A DNA stretch of 64,000 bases from positions 32,350 through 96,349 of the forward strand of contig WELA01006486.1 in the NCBI GenBank assembly GCA_009602735.1. Direction: 5' to 3'. This document shows positions 55,144 through 64,000 of this stretch, piece after piece. Every line of letters begins with the position of its first letter. Positions within the stretch are counted from its first letter, which is position 1. Under the pieces are notes generated by a model, which saw nothing but the letters and a program-made list of their open reading frames with translations, made no database searches and had not been told where the DNA came from. Source of the DNA: Mesotaenium endlicherianum (lineage: Eukaryota; Streptophyta; Zygnematophyceae; Zygnematales; Mesotaeniaceae). The position numbers were made by a program, and so were the translations under genes.

Positions 55144-55763
55144 GTTTGCCTACAACAACAGCATGCAGGGATCGACCAAGCAGTTACCATTCGCTATGGT
55201 TTATGGGAGAAAAGTATATCATCCAGGAAACATCTTGTTGGAGAAGACCAAGCAGACTCAGGTTCCTACTACACAAGCGTTTATGGAGTCGATGGCGAAG
55301 ACATGGGACATGGCAAAGACTTGTATTTGGAAGGCACAGGAGGAACAGGTCAAGCATGCTAACAGGCACAGGAGGGAAGTGACATTCCATGTGGGCGACA
55401 AAGTACTCTTGTCCACAGAGAATTTACCTTTCACAGGCAAGAGGAAACTGCGGGCACGGTGTACAGGTCCCTTTGTGGTGCTCAAGCAGGTTAATCCAGT
55501 GATCTACAAGTTGGAACTTCCTTCAGGCTGGCGTATCCATGATGTGTTCCATGTCAGTTGTTTGCGGCCATACGTTGACCCGAAAGAAGAACATCCAGGA
55601 CGACTACCTACACCGCCACCACCGGTCGAGATCGATGAGATATTGGAGTATGAAGTGGAGGCGATTGTCGGCGATCGACGAGTCAAGCGAGGTCAACGAC
55701 TTGTTCAAGAATATCTGGTCAAGTGGAAGGGCTACCATGCGGACGACAACACTTTGGAGCCAG
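55144..55763 (+). pseudogene. integrase C-terminus and chromodomain fragment of another gypsy family, copy 1
   Basis: The frame opens with FAYNNSMQGSTKQLPFAMVY, typical of the end of an integrase core. It continues with HANRHRREVTFHVGDKVLL, the DVFHVSCLRPYV block and a chromodomain (LEYEVEAIVGDR, QEYLVKWKGYHADDNTLEPE). It lacks the rest of pol and is unlike the resident Pol, so it comes from a different chromovirus. The chromodomain has Leu where Trp is usual in DNTWEPE. It breaks off at the N at 55764. The same fragment follows LTR 4. Confidence 0.85.
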
Positions 55764-55764
55764 N
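55764..55764. other. single N at a chimeric junction
   Basis: Left of the N is the foreign chromodomain fragment; right of it the sequence jumps into the middle of gag. The copy at 63879 continues smoothly through the same point, so the N marks an assembly join. Confidence 0.85.
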
Positions 55765-55768
55765 ATAA

Positions 55769-56698
55769 GAGGACAAAAGAATCATAATGTCCCTACTGCG
55801 GGACAAAGACCGACCGGGGTCTCAAACCACTAGTGGTGGTGGCCGAGGGCCTAGTAAGCCCAAGCCGAAACCTCCCCAGGACTATGATCCTGAGAGAAAC
55901 AGAAAATATTACCTGATCAAGTTTCTCGCGGATGTTGAGCAGTGGCTGGAGAACTACCCAGAACTGCAAGATTACGAGAAGGTCAGGCACACCGGTGCGC
56001 TACTGAAAGGCAGTGCCGCAGACTGGTGGCTTTACTGGAAGGAAGAGCGTAAGGCTCGGCAACTCGGTGACCCTACGTGGGTAGAGTTTGTCGAGAAGTT
56101 GCATGAGAAGTTTGATGTCATCAACCAGCAGGAGAAAGCTATCTATGCGATGATCTCCCTGACACTGAAGCAGACCACTTCAGTTGCTGAGTTTGCTCAA
56201 AAGTTCCAAGAGAACATGATGAAGCAGCCTGATTTGCCAGAACGGTATAGGATAGCATACTTCAGGTATGGCTTGAAATCCGAGGTCTCTGGTCATTTTG
56301 CTGAGAAAAAGTATGAGAAACTGGCTGACTTGATCCAGGATGCTGACGCCTGGGATCAGCAGCAGTTCAATCACAAGCGCCAGAGTAACGCTTTGGTGTC
56401 TAAGATTGTCAAAAAGCCCCACGGTTCCTACAATGCAGTTGAAGGAGACCAGGCTGAGGATAATCAGGGTGATGAATATGAGTATGAGTACAATGCTATT
56501 CAGTCTAGAGGTAGAGGTGGTCCCTCTCGAGGTGGCTATGGAAGGGGTGGTGGTAGGACTAAGCCGAGACCAGCCTCAGCAAAATCTACTTGCTACCATT
56601 GTCAGCAGAAAGGCCACTACAGAGAACAGTGTCCGGTCAAGCACCTGCCTAAGGTCGAGAGAAAAGACCAGCCTTTAAAAGACAGCAACAGTCAGTAA
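55769..56698 (+). pseudogene. gag: Gag, unit 3, N-terminally truncated
   Basis: Starts at the equivalent of unit 1 Gag residue 185 and continues to the normal stop. It keeps the capsid-type domain and the CCHC knuckle. The first 40 bases or so differ from units 1 and 2 (DKDRPGSQ against DRDQLGSH), after which the sequence is essentially identical. The missing 5' part is cut at the N-marked join, so truncation may be artefactual. The frameshift signal is retained at 56674-56715. Confidence 0.88.
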
Positions 56699-56715
56699 TC
56701 CAGTCTACTGACTGT
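56674..56715 (+). promoter_or_regulatory. -1 ribosomal frameshift signal, unit 3
   Basis: Slippery heptamer (56674-56680) and 10-bp stem-loop (56688-56715) as in the other units. Confidence 0.87.
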
Positions 56716-56766
56716 GAGGATGCTAGAGATAGTGAGTCGTCACTAGCTGCCCTCGTAGCAGGTATT

Positions 56767-59700
56767 ATGGGTCCTGCTGAACTGGATTCACTATGCATGC
56801 CTGACAACCAGATAAAGGAGACCATCAGCAATATAGACGTCCAGAGAGTGCACACTCTGGATGCTCTTGTTCCACCTGATGTCCAACATTTCTTTGCTAC
56901 GTCAGGAGAACAATGCGAAAGTCAGGAAAAGACAGTCCCCCCTATCCTACTGCATTGCATGATTGCAGGTAGGAAGGTGAGGGCATTTGTTGACGGAGGG
57001 GCGTCACATACTTTTATCCACAAGGACTTAGTTAAGCGGCTAAGGCTGCCTACTGTCACCCAAGGGAATAGAAAAATATTCCTTGGAGATGCCTCAAGTA
57101 TCCCGGGAGGAGTTATAACCAAGCCTATTGAGGTCCAGTTAGGTTCTGGCATTGCAGTTCTAACTGAAACGCTTACATTTGAGGTACTCAACACTGGCTT
57201 TTATGATCTCGTGCTAGGCAGGTCCTGGCTTAATAGACATCAAGCTGAAGTGTGTTGGAGCAGAGGTACAGTTAAAGTGAGAGGAGCCAGTGATGGGCAG
57301 ACTGACTTGGCACCCACCAGTGCTCTTCCTCTTGTCCTGTGTGGATGGCAAATGAAGGAAAAGAAGAGGCTTCCAGAAGGATGCAAGTTGCTGAATGCAA
57401 TGGAGTTCGTCAAAAGCTGGAACCAGAAGGAAGACAGAATGTTCTGTCTGCTGCTAAGAGAGGTACCTCCTCAACCTGAAGAAGTGGTTGAGAAAAAGGT
57501 ACACCCTCCGGAACACCCTACTGCTGCAAACATTGTTGCTCAGTACACGGATGTGTTTAATATGCCTCCAGGACTACCCCCTAAGCGGGAAGTAGATCAT
57601 AGGATTGATTTATTACCTGGTAGCCAGCCACCCTGGCAACGCACGTATGGCTTGTCTTATTTGGAGAGTGAGGAGTTGAAAACACAGATTGCAGAGCTGG
57701 AGGAAAATGGTTACATTTCTCCCAGTAAATCACCGTACGGCGCACCTATCCTATTTGTTAAGAAAAAGGATGGCAGTATGCGGATGTGTGTGGATTACAG
57801 AGCCCTGAACAGAATTACAGTAAAGAACAAGTATGCTTTACCCAGAATCGAGGACTTGCTTGATACCCTGTCTGGCGCTAAGGTGTTCAGTAAGATAGAT
57901 CTCAAGAGTGGTTATCATCAAATCAGAATTGCTGAGGGGGATGAACACAAGACTGCTTTCCGCACACGTTATGGACACTATGAGTTCAACGTGATGCCAT
58001 TTGGACTGACTAATGCTCCTGCTACCTTTATGGGTGCTATGAATGACATTTTCAGACCTTATTTGGATAAGTTTGTGCAAGTTTTCCTGGATGATATTTT
58101 AATTTTCTCTAAAGATGAAGCTCAGCACACTGAACACTTAAAGAAAGTGCTGGACACTCTGCGGAAAAATCACTTGTATGCTAAAATGAGCAAGTGTGAT
58201 TTCTTTAAGGAAAGTATTGAATTCTTAGGCCACGTTGTCAGTAAAGAGGGCATCAGTGTGGATCCTAAGAAAGTCCAGACCATAAGGGACTGGCCAGTAC
58301 CACAGTCTGTCTCTGAAGTTAGATCCTTCCTCGGGTTGGCTAACTACTATAGGAGATTTATTGAGAATTATTCCACAAAGGCCAGTAAACTGACTGACCT
58401 TACTAAGAAAGACATCGGGTATGTGTGGGGGGAAGAGCAGCAGGCTGCCTTCCAGACCCTTAAAGATGCCCTTTGTTCTGCCCCAGTGCTAGCCGTGTAT
58501 GACCCCAGCAAACCGGTGCAGGTGGTTACTGATGCCTCTGATTTTGCCATGGGTGCTATTTTGTTGCAGCCTGCTGACAAAACCACAAAGGATGGTAAGG
58601 TACGGCAGGAGTGGCATCCTGTGTTGTATGAGTCTATGAAATTTAATCCAGCGGAGATTAATTACTCAGTGCATGATAAAGAGCTGCTAGCTATCATTCA
58701 TGTACTCAAACAGTGGAGAGCATACTTACATGGTAAAGCTTTTAAGGTGATTACAGATCATCTAGCTCTGACCCACTTTCAGAAGAAGTCCAAGCTGTCG
58801 AGGAGGGAGAACCGCTGGAGCCAGATGCTGGAGCAGTTCCAAGTCCAGATCGACTACAAACCAGGGAAGTTGAATCCTGCTGATGCACTCTCTAGAAGAC
58901 CTGACTTGCAAGAAAGGAACTTTAGTCAGCATGCTGTAGATAAAGTCCTGTGTGCACTCACTTCACTAAAGGTGAAAAAGTCCTTCCTTGAACAACTTAG
59001 GAAAGCCTACCTTTCTGACCCAACATTTGAGCCCAGCCCCACTACTGGTATGTGTCGTGCTACCGCACTCGGGTATAAGCTCAAGGGAGGGGTCTGGGTG
59101 ACTGAAACCACTTCAGGCAGGCTGAAGCTGGTCATTCCTAATAATTTGGAAATAAGGTCTCTCTTACTGAGTCAAGCTCATGACAGTCTCCTGGGTGGAC
59201 ATTTGGGGCAGGCCAAAACTGTTGGCAAACTGGCAAAACATTATCATTGGGAGGGGTTACCCCGGGAGGTCTTGAAATATGTCAAGTCCTGTGACCAGTG
59301 TCAGAGAAATAAGTCTCGGCACACACCACCCGGAGGTCTCTTGCAACCGCTACCCATCCCAGCGGGACGCTGGGAAACTATATCCATGGACTGGGTGGTC
59401 TCACTACCAAGAACTGCCAACGGGCATGATTCAATACTGGTAGTCGTGGATAAACTGACAAAAATGGTCATTTTTATCCCCACAACTGTCAAAGTGACTG
59501 CACTCGAAACAGCGAGACAGTTTTACAACCATGTAGTATGCCAACATGGGCTCCCTTCTAATATCATCTCAGACAGAGACTCAAAATTCACCTCTAAGTT
59601 CTGGAGAGCTTTAATGGGGTTAATGGGAGTCAAACAGCTGCTCAGCACAGCAAACCACCCTCAGACTGATGGGCAGACTGAAAGAACTAACCGAGTTCTG

Positions 59701-60483
59701 CAGGAGGTGCTGAGAGCATATATTAACCAAAAACAAGATAATTGGGATGACCTGTTGCCTCAAATTCAGTTTGCGGTCAACAGTGCGGTGCACGCGTCAA
59801 CGGGCAAAACTCCTTTTGAACTCAGCCTGGGTAGAGTCCCTAAGTCTCCTCTAGATGTGCTAGGGGAATCTTTAACTCACCCTGAAGGGATTGACAACCC
59901 GGTCTCCCTCCAGTTAACTCAGGAGTTTGCTGACACCCTGTCAGAAGTCCAACGAAACTTGCACACGGCCCAAGAAAACCAACAAAAATACGCTAATCAA
60001 CACCGTCGGGAACTGACATTTTCCAAGGGGGATTTAGTCAAACTGCATTCTCAGCACCTGTACCTCCCTGGTGTGGTCAAGAAAAAGCTTGGCCCTGTCT
60101 GGGTCGGTCCATATTCGGTGGTCCGTCGTGTCGGTCAGAATGCTTACAAACTGAACATGTCAGCTGAATACAAGGGGCACCCGGTCTTTAATGTCTCCTT
60201 CCTGGAACCGTACATCAAAGGTGATACACTGTTCACAGGTCGGTTCCCTGTCCAACCGGGACCGGTCCCCGCTGTCCGGGACGGCGACCCTGAGGAATAT
60301 GAGGTCGATGAGATTTTAGACGCTCGCTCGGTCCGTCGATCGTCTAAATATGTCATGAAATACCTCATTCGATGGAAGGGTTACGATGCCTCTGGGGACA
60401 CTTGGGAGTTTAAGGACCACTTGACCAATGCCAAAGGGGCGTTGACACGGTTCCACCTTCGGGCCGCTGGAGTCCCTCCATAA
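56767..60483 (+). CDS. pol: Pol polyprotein, unit 3 (1238 aa)
   Basis: Identical to unit 2 Pol except Ala for Thr at residue 723, between RNase H and the integrase zinc-binding region. All catalytic residues and the chromodomain are intact. Confidence 0.96.
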   Translation: MGPAELDSLCMPDNQIKETISNIDVQRVHTLDALVPPDVQHFFATSGEQCESQEKTVPPILLHCMIAGRKVRAFVDGGASHTFIHKDLVKRLRLPTVTQGNRKIFLGDASSIPGGVITKPIEVQLGSGIAVLTETLTFEVLNTGFYDLVLGRSWLNRHQAEVCWSRGTVKVRGASDGQTDLAPTSALPLVLCGWQMKEKKRLPEGCKLLNAMEFVKSWNQKEDRMFCLLLREVPPQPEEVVEKKVHPPEHPTAANIVAQYTDVFNMPPGLPPKREVDHRIDLLPGSQPPWQRTYGLSYLESEELKTQIAELEENGYISPSKSPYGAPILFVKKKDGSMRMCVDYRALNRITVKNKYALPRIEDLLDTLSGAKVFSKIDLKSGYHQIRIAEGDEHKTAFRTRYGHYEFNVMPFGLTNAPATFMGAMNDIFRPYLDKFVQVFLDDILIFSKDEAQHTEHLKKVLDTLRKNHLYAKMSKCDFFKESIEFLGHVVSKEGISVDPKKVQTIRDWPVPQSVSEVRSFLGLANYYRRFIENYSTKASKLTDLTKKDIGYVWGEEQQAAFQTLKDALCSAPVLAVYDPSKPVQVVTDASDFAMGAILLQPADKTTKDGKVRQEWHPVLYESMKFNPAEINYSVHDKELLAIIHVLKQWRAYLHGKAFKVITDHLALTHFQKKSKLSRRENRWSQMLEQFQVQIDYKPGKLNPADALSRRPDLQERNFSQHAVDKVLCALTSLKVKKSFLEQLRKAYLSDPTFEPSPTTGMCRATALGYKLKGGVWVTETTSGRLKLVIPNNLEIRSLLLSQAHDSLLGGHLGQAKTVGKLAKHYHWEGLPREVLKYVKSCDQCQRNKSRHTPPGGLLQPLPIPAGRWETISMDWVVSLPRTANGHDSILVVVDKLTKMVIFIPTTVKVTALETARQFYNHVVCQHGLPSNIISDRDSKFTSKFWRALMGLMGVKQLLSTANHPQTDGQTERTNRVLQEVLRAYINQKQDNWDDLLPQIQFAVNSAVHASTGKTPFELSLGRVPKSPLDVLGESLTHPEGIDNPVSLQLTQEFADTLSEVQRNLHTAQENQQKYANQHRRELTFSKGDLVKLHSQHLYLPGVVKKKLGPVWVGPYSVVRRVGQNAYKLNMSAEYKGHPVFNVSFLEPYIKGDTLFTGRFPVQPGPVPAVRDGDPEEYEVDEILDARSVRRSSKYVMKYLIRWKGYDASGDTWEFKDHLTNAKGALTRFHLRAAGVPP

Positions 60484-60750
60484 CTGTCATTTCAGTTGAC
60501 ACGGGAAGGTGACAGGCGGTCCTGTCTCCATTTAAGTTGGAGGGGAAAATATATGACAGTTAGTGAGCGAGAGCGATAAAAACACACTCATACGTTTATG
60601 TGTAGCGCATCGCAACTACGTCAACTTTTAGCAATCATCCTGTAAGGTAAACAGCAGCGAAGCCACTATACTAAATACTAACATACTTCCTGCAATCCCT
60701 ATGACAAAGGTCCATATCCTACTAACTTGTGCCCTGGTTACATGTGCAGG

Positions 60751-62427
60751 ATGGCGCCCACCACACAAAAGGAGGACAGAAAGCGCAAGGCAGAAGAAGC
60801 CAGGAGGACAATGGAGCAATACCAGAAGGAGCTGGCGGCGACGTCCCTCACCAGGAGAGAACAAGAAAGGGTCCGCAAACAACAAGAGGCGGCAGAAGAG
60901 GCACAGAGGAAGAAGGATCAGGAAGCGGAAAACCTCAGGAAGGCTGAGGAGGAGAGACAGAAGAAACAGCAAGAAGAAGCGGCAGCGGCAGAAGAGGAGA
61001 AAAGAAAAAAGATTGAAGCGGACAGACAGAAGAGCTTGGCCACTTACAGGTATACTGTGGTGGGTGGCCAAAACTTCGATAACCTGAAGGAAGCATTGCT
61101 GGCAGCCCAGGAGATCAACAGGCTGGAACAGACAACACTGCTACAGAAGGAAGGAGCTACAGCACTGGACAGGTACATCGAGACACACACCGGCGTGGTC
61201 CTTTACGAAGATTATGCTAAGATGGTGGGCTATACAGCAGAGCAGGCCCGGTATCTCGCAGATGATTCAGAGGACAAGCCGGTCCCCATACCGGGAATAG
61301 TGGGAGATCAGAGACTCATCCGGATGGTGAGCATGCGGCCCGATAGCTTTAAGGATACGGTATTCTACCTCACACTCCTGCCAGCTTACAATGAAGTTGA
61401 GAGAAGGAGCTGGGAGTACTTGGCCAGGGAAGCAGGACAGCAGATGTTCTCTCCCCACTGGTTCCCGTGTAAACTGAGGAAGGCTGAGCACGGACCCCAG
61501 TACTACCAGCAGCCAACAGACTGGAGGTGGATGACCGTCACAAATAAGAAGCAGGAGTGTGACCGAGCCCAACCGGATGACTTCCACTATGGCCTAGACG
61601 GCTATCTCATCCTACCACCTCACATTGCCCCTTGGGACCCCAGGCTGAATGGATGCCTGAGCAATATGAATGCAGAGACCAAGGAACATAGGAGGAGGGG
61701 AAGAGACTACTTCTCTAAGGGAAAGCATGCCTTTGTCAAATGGGCAAAGAATGCAGGCCGGATAGATATCAGTAGGCTGAAGGCCAAGCAACCTCCAGCG
61801 CGCCCTAAGAAAGGGAGGTCGGTAGACTACTCCATGTCTACTAGGGAGCAGGACGACTTAGTGGACGAGACCCCTACTCTCTCCGAGGAGGAGGATGAGG
61901 AGGATGAGGAAGAAGAACAAGGCAGAGGAGAAGCATCAGCAGCAGGTACTCAGGATACCCAGGGACAGGCAGTGGCACTTCCTAAAGAACCACGATCAGG
62001 TGTGTGGAATGTGATCCCCGTTATGGCGACAACTGGACCCCGCGCTCGCTCCCCCAGCCCACCTGCCCAAGCAGGGGAAGAAGCTGATCTGACTGTACTG
62101 GGCAGCAGACACAGACAGAAATCCCCAGAGGACAGGGGTGCCAGAAGAGGGACACGCGGGTGGGCCAGAGGTATGCCAGCCTCCCCCTCCGCTCAGGGGC
62201 ATGTACCTCTAGCCAATGTATTTCAGCATCCTACTGGAATGCCTGTCTATGTGGGAATCAACACCCAAATAGTTGAAGAGCAGGCCACCATCCTCCGTTC
62301 TCCTCGAGGGCCAACTTTAGAGCAAACAGGGTTCTTTAGAAGGCCAGCTGACAGACCTAGAGGGCTGTCCAGATCTAGGTCCAGATCTCCGTCCCCTGAT
62401 CCTGAAGCCCCAGGAACCACCCCTTAA
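60751..62427 (+). CDS. ORF3, subfamily B, unit 3 (558 aa)
   Basis: Differs from the unit 2 ORF3 by one visible residue (Ile for Val in NTQVVEEQ near the C-terminus). It has the same acceptor-like CAG-G before the ATG, coiled coil, conserved middle and SR-rich tail. Confidence 0.87.
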   Translation: MAPTTQKEDRKRKAEEARRTMEQYQKELAATSLTRREQERVRKQQEAAEEAQRKKDQEAENLRKAEEERQKKQQEEAAAAEEEKRKKIEADRQKSLATYRYTVVGGQNFDNLKEALLAAQEINRLEQTTLLQKEGATALDRYIETHTGVVLYEDYAKMVGYTAEQARYLADDSEDKPVPIPGIVGDQRLIRMVSMRPDSFKDTVFYLTLLPAYNEVERRSWEYLAREAGQQMFSPHWFPCKLRKAEHGPQYYQQPTDWRWMTVTNKKQECDRAQPDDFHYGLDGYLILPPHIAPWDPRLNGCLSNMNAETKEHRRRGRDYFSKGKHAFVKWAKNAGRIDISRLKAKQPPARPKKGRSVDYSMSTREQDDLVDETPTLSEEEDEEDEEEEQGRGEASAAGTQDTQGQAVALPKEPRSGVWNVIPVMATTGPRARSPSPPAQAGEEADLTVLGSRHRQKSPEDRGARRGTRGWARGMPASPSAQGHVPLANVFQHPTGMPVYVGINTQIVEEQATILRSPRGPTLEQTGFFRRPADRPRGLSRSRSRSPSPDPEAPGTTP

Positions 62428-62505
62428 GGTGACAGGCTGAAAAGATAGTCAGTAAGGGAGGCTGGTCAGGGTCAGTTTCTTTATTTAAAGCTTTTGCAGT
62501 TTAAT

Positions 62506-62522
62506 GTTGTCGAGGCGACAAC
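62506..62522 (+). other. hairpin upstream of the 3' polypurine tract, unit 3
   Basis: Same 7-bp stem and 3-nt loop as in units 1 and 2, followed by TAAGTTGGAGGGA before LTR 4. Confidence 0.85.
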
Positions 62523-62540
62523 AAGTTAAGTTGGAGGGAT

Positions 62541-63259
62541 TGTAATGAATCAGTATATTAGTAGATATAATATTCATTTAAATATAATAGTTAATTAAGT
62601 TCAGCCTGCTGAACTTTAGTTAATAATCAGTCTGCTGGACTTTACATAATTATCAGTTTAATGACTCGGCCGAAAGCAGCAGGCTGAAGTCAACTTAAGT
62701 CAGCTTGCTGACACATTCTTTGACAGCCAGCTGACTTCCGTACTCGGTAGCAGCGAACTGCCTCGATATGCTTCTAAGTGTGGTGTGCTAGGAGAATGGC
62801 CAGATGACGTCCCTATGATGGATGGCGATTCGGGATGATGGGAGATGGCGGTGGATTTGGTTAACCGAGGTCCTACCAACGTGGTTAACTCCCGGGTAGG
62901 CGGTGCCATCGCACTGACCGTTGAACAGTAAACTCATTCCATGTACATACGCTAGACATTGCTCTCGAGTTCGGCATTCGAAAACGAGGCCAACCCTCTT
63001 GTATAGCTTACTGAGAGAGATCTGAATCCAAGGCGAGAAGCCATTGATACGCACTGTCTTCCAACCTTGCTTATGTATGAGTTTATTGATTTGCATCATT
63101 GATGCTAGTTTACTCGCATTTGACTTTCGAGTGTTATTCCCTGCTAGTGTATTGTCCTTTGCCGTTTAACCAGTTAACGGAAATACCATAAAGATTACTT
63201 GCTGATATAAAGATCTTTATTAATTGTTAATCGCCTATTTGGTAAGTCAATTCATTTCA
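62541..63259 (+). repeat. LTR 4, 719 bp
   Basis: TGTAATGAATCAG to TTTCA, close to LTR 3, with the same GTAAGT donor near its end. It is followed directly by the foreign integrase fragment, with no PBS, so on the face of it this is a true 3' element boundary. Confidence 0.92.
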
Positions 63260-63977
63260 GTTTGCCTACAACAACAGCATGCAGGGATCGACCAAGCAGT
63301 TACCATTCGCTATGGTTTATGGGAGAAAAGTATATCATCCAGGAAACATCTTGTTGGAGAAGACCAAGCAGACTCAGGTTCCTACTACACAAGCGTTTAT
63401 GGAGTCGATGGCGAAGACATGGGACATGGCAAAGACTTGTATTTGGAAGGCACAGGAGGAACAGGTCAAGCATGCTAACAGGCACAGGAGGGAAGTGACA
63501 TTCCATGTGGGCGACAAAGTACTCTTGTCCACAGAGAATTTACCTTTCACAGGCAAGAGGAAACTGCGGGCACGGTGTACAGGTCCCTTTGTGGTGCTCA
63601 AGCAGGTTAATCCAGTGATCTACAAGTTGGAACTTCCTTCAGGCTGGCGTATCCATGATGTGTTCCATGTCAGTTGTTTGCGGCCATACGTTGACCCGAA
63701 AGAAGAACATCCAGGACGACTACCTACACCGCCACCACCGGTCGAGATCGATGAGATATTGGAGTATGAAGTGGAGGCGATTGTCGGCGATCGACGAGTC
63801 AAGCGAGGTCAACGACTTGTTCAAGAATATCTGGTCAAGTGGAAGGGCTACCATGCGGACGACAACACTTTGGAGCCAGAGGCCAACTTGACTCATTGTA
63901 AGAGTAAGTTGAGTCGTTATTTACAGAATGCGTCGAGGACGTCGCATCTTGAGGAGAGGGATGATGTAAGGTCATAG
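63260..63977 (+). pseudogene. integrase C-terminus and chromodomain fragment of another gypsy family, copy 2
   Basis: Same sequence as 55144-55763 but continuing past the point of the N to a stop at 63977, about 238 codons in frame. It contains the last part of the integrase core, the DNA-binding tail and the complete chromodomain ending with KSKLSRYLQ. The upstream part of that pol is absent; the resident element appears inserted into it. The host gypsy element would continue outside the window. Confidence 0.85.
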
Positions 63978-64000
63978 GTTTATAAAGTGCATTTTTGAGT

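Larger units (their letters stand above)
38207..63259 (+). mobile_element. tandem array of Ty3/gypsy chromovirus units sharing LTRs
   Basis: Four LTRs (38207, 46302, 54425 and 62541) delimit three units of 8095, 8123 and 8116 bp. Unit 1 and unit 2 are complete (PBS, gag, pol, ORF3, polypurine tract). Unit 3 has its 5' leader and gag N-terminus replaced by a foreign integrase/chromodomain fragment, with an N at the join. All ORFs in units 1 and 2 are intact, so the copies are young. The sequence before LTR1 (CACTAC) does not reappear after any LTR, so no target-site duplication is visible. Arrays like this can arise by LTR-LTR unequal recombination or by assembly of near-identical copies; the N characters favour caution. 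Confidence 0.9.

Noticed and set aside
1-64000. CRISPR arrays, rRNA genes, bacterial operons
   Set aside because: No regularly spaced direct repeats, no rRNA-like sequence, and the gene structure is clearly eukaryotic. I did not recognise a tRNA gene, but a covariance-model scan was not possible here.

Overview
The window is nuclear DNA of a green-lineage eukaryote. The evidence is five recognisable intron-rich genes with GT-AG splice sites and families typical of Viridiplantae: a plant-type LpxK, a short plant-type oxysterol-binding-related protein, and an EF-hand Na+/Ca2+ exchanger-like protein of the NCL type. Chromodomain-bearing Ty3/gypsy retrotransposons also fit. Introns are mostly 150-700 bp. 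An alga or early-diverging plant is likely, but I cannot name the species.

Left half (1-35 kb), ordinary gene space: unrecognised open stretches near the left edge; lpxK-like kinase (+, 2511-5799); a small conserved protein of unknown function whose 3' exons are clear (+, about 8771-10187); an RWD plus RING-H2 E3 ligase of the RNF25 type (-, 11136-14900); a 16-exon coiled-coil protein of the SSX2IP/ADIP type (+, 15557-22177); an oxysterol-binding-related protein (+, 25242-27957); and a 13-exon NCL-type cation exchanger (-, 28705-35039). I joined the exons by hand, and apart from the marked boundaries the phases agree across every junction. The genes are unrelated in function and do not form a pathway.

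35-38.2 kb is gene-free and repeat-rich. It holds a roughly 1.4-kb unit made of two direct repeats of about 160 bp enclosing two inverted arms of about 150 bp, possibly a small non-autonomous element.

38.2-64 kb is a head-to-tail array of Ty3/gypsy chromovirus units sharing LTRs of about 720 bp (four LTRs, about 8.1 kb per unit). Each unit carries gag, pol (protease, reverse transcriptase, RNase H, integrase, chromodomain) and an extra sense-strand ORF3 of about 555 aa between pol and the 3' LTR. Gag and pol are in different frames and are joined by a textbook -1 frameshift signal: U UUA AAA, a 7-nt spacer, then a 10-bp stem-loop. ORF3 begins right after a splice-acceptor-like CAG-G-ATG, and every LTR ends with a consensus GTAAGT donor, so a spliced ORF3 mRNA is plausible. 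Two diverged ORF3 subfamilies occur behind identical gag-pol sequences, which indicates module exchange or a mosaic assembly. Three single N characters (46850, 46980, 55764) mark suspicious joins; at 55764 a fragment of another gypsy integrase/chromodomain runs straight into mid-gag. The least explained item in the window is the conserved ORF3 together with its expression signals.
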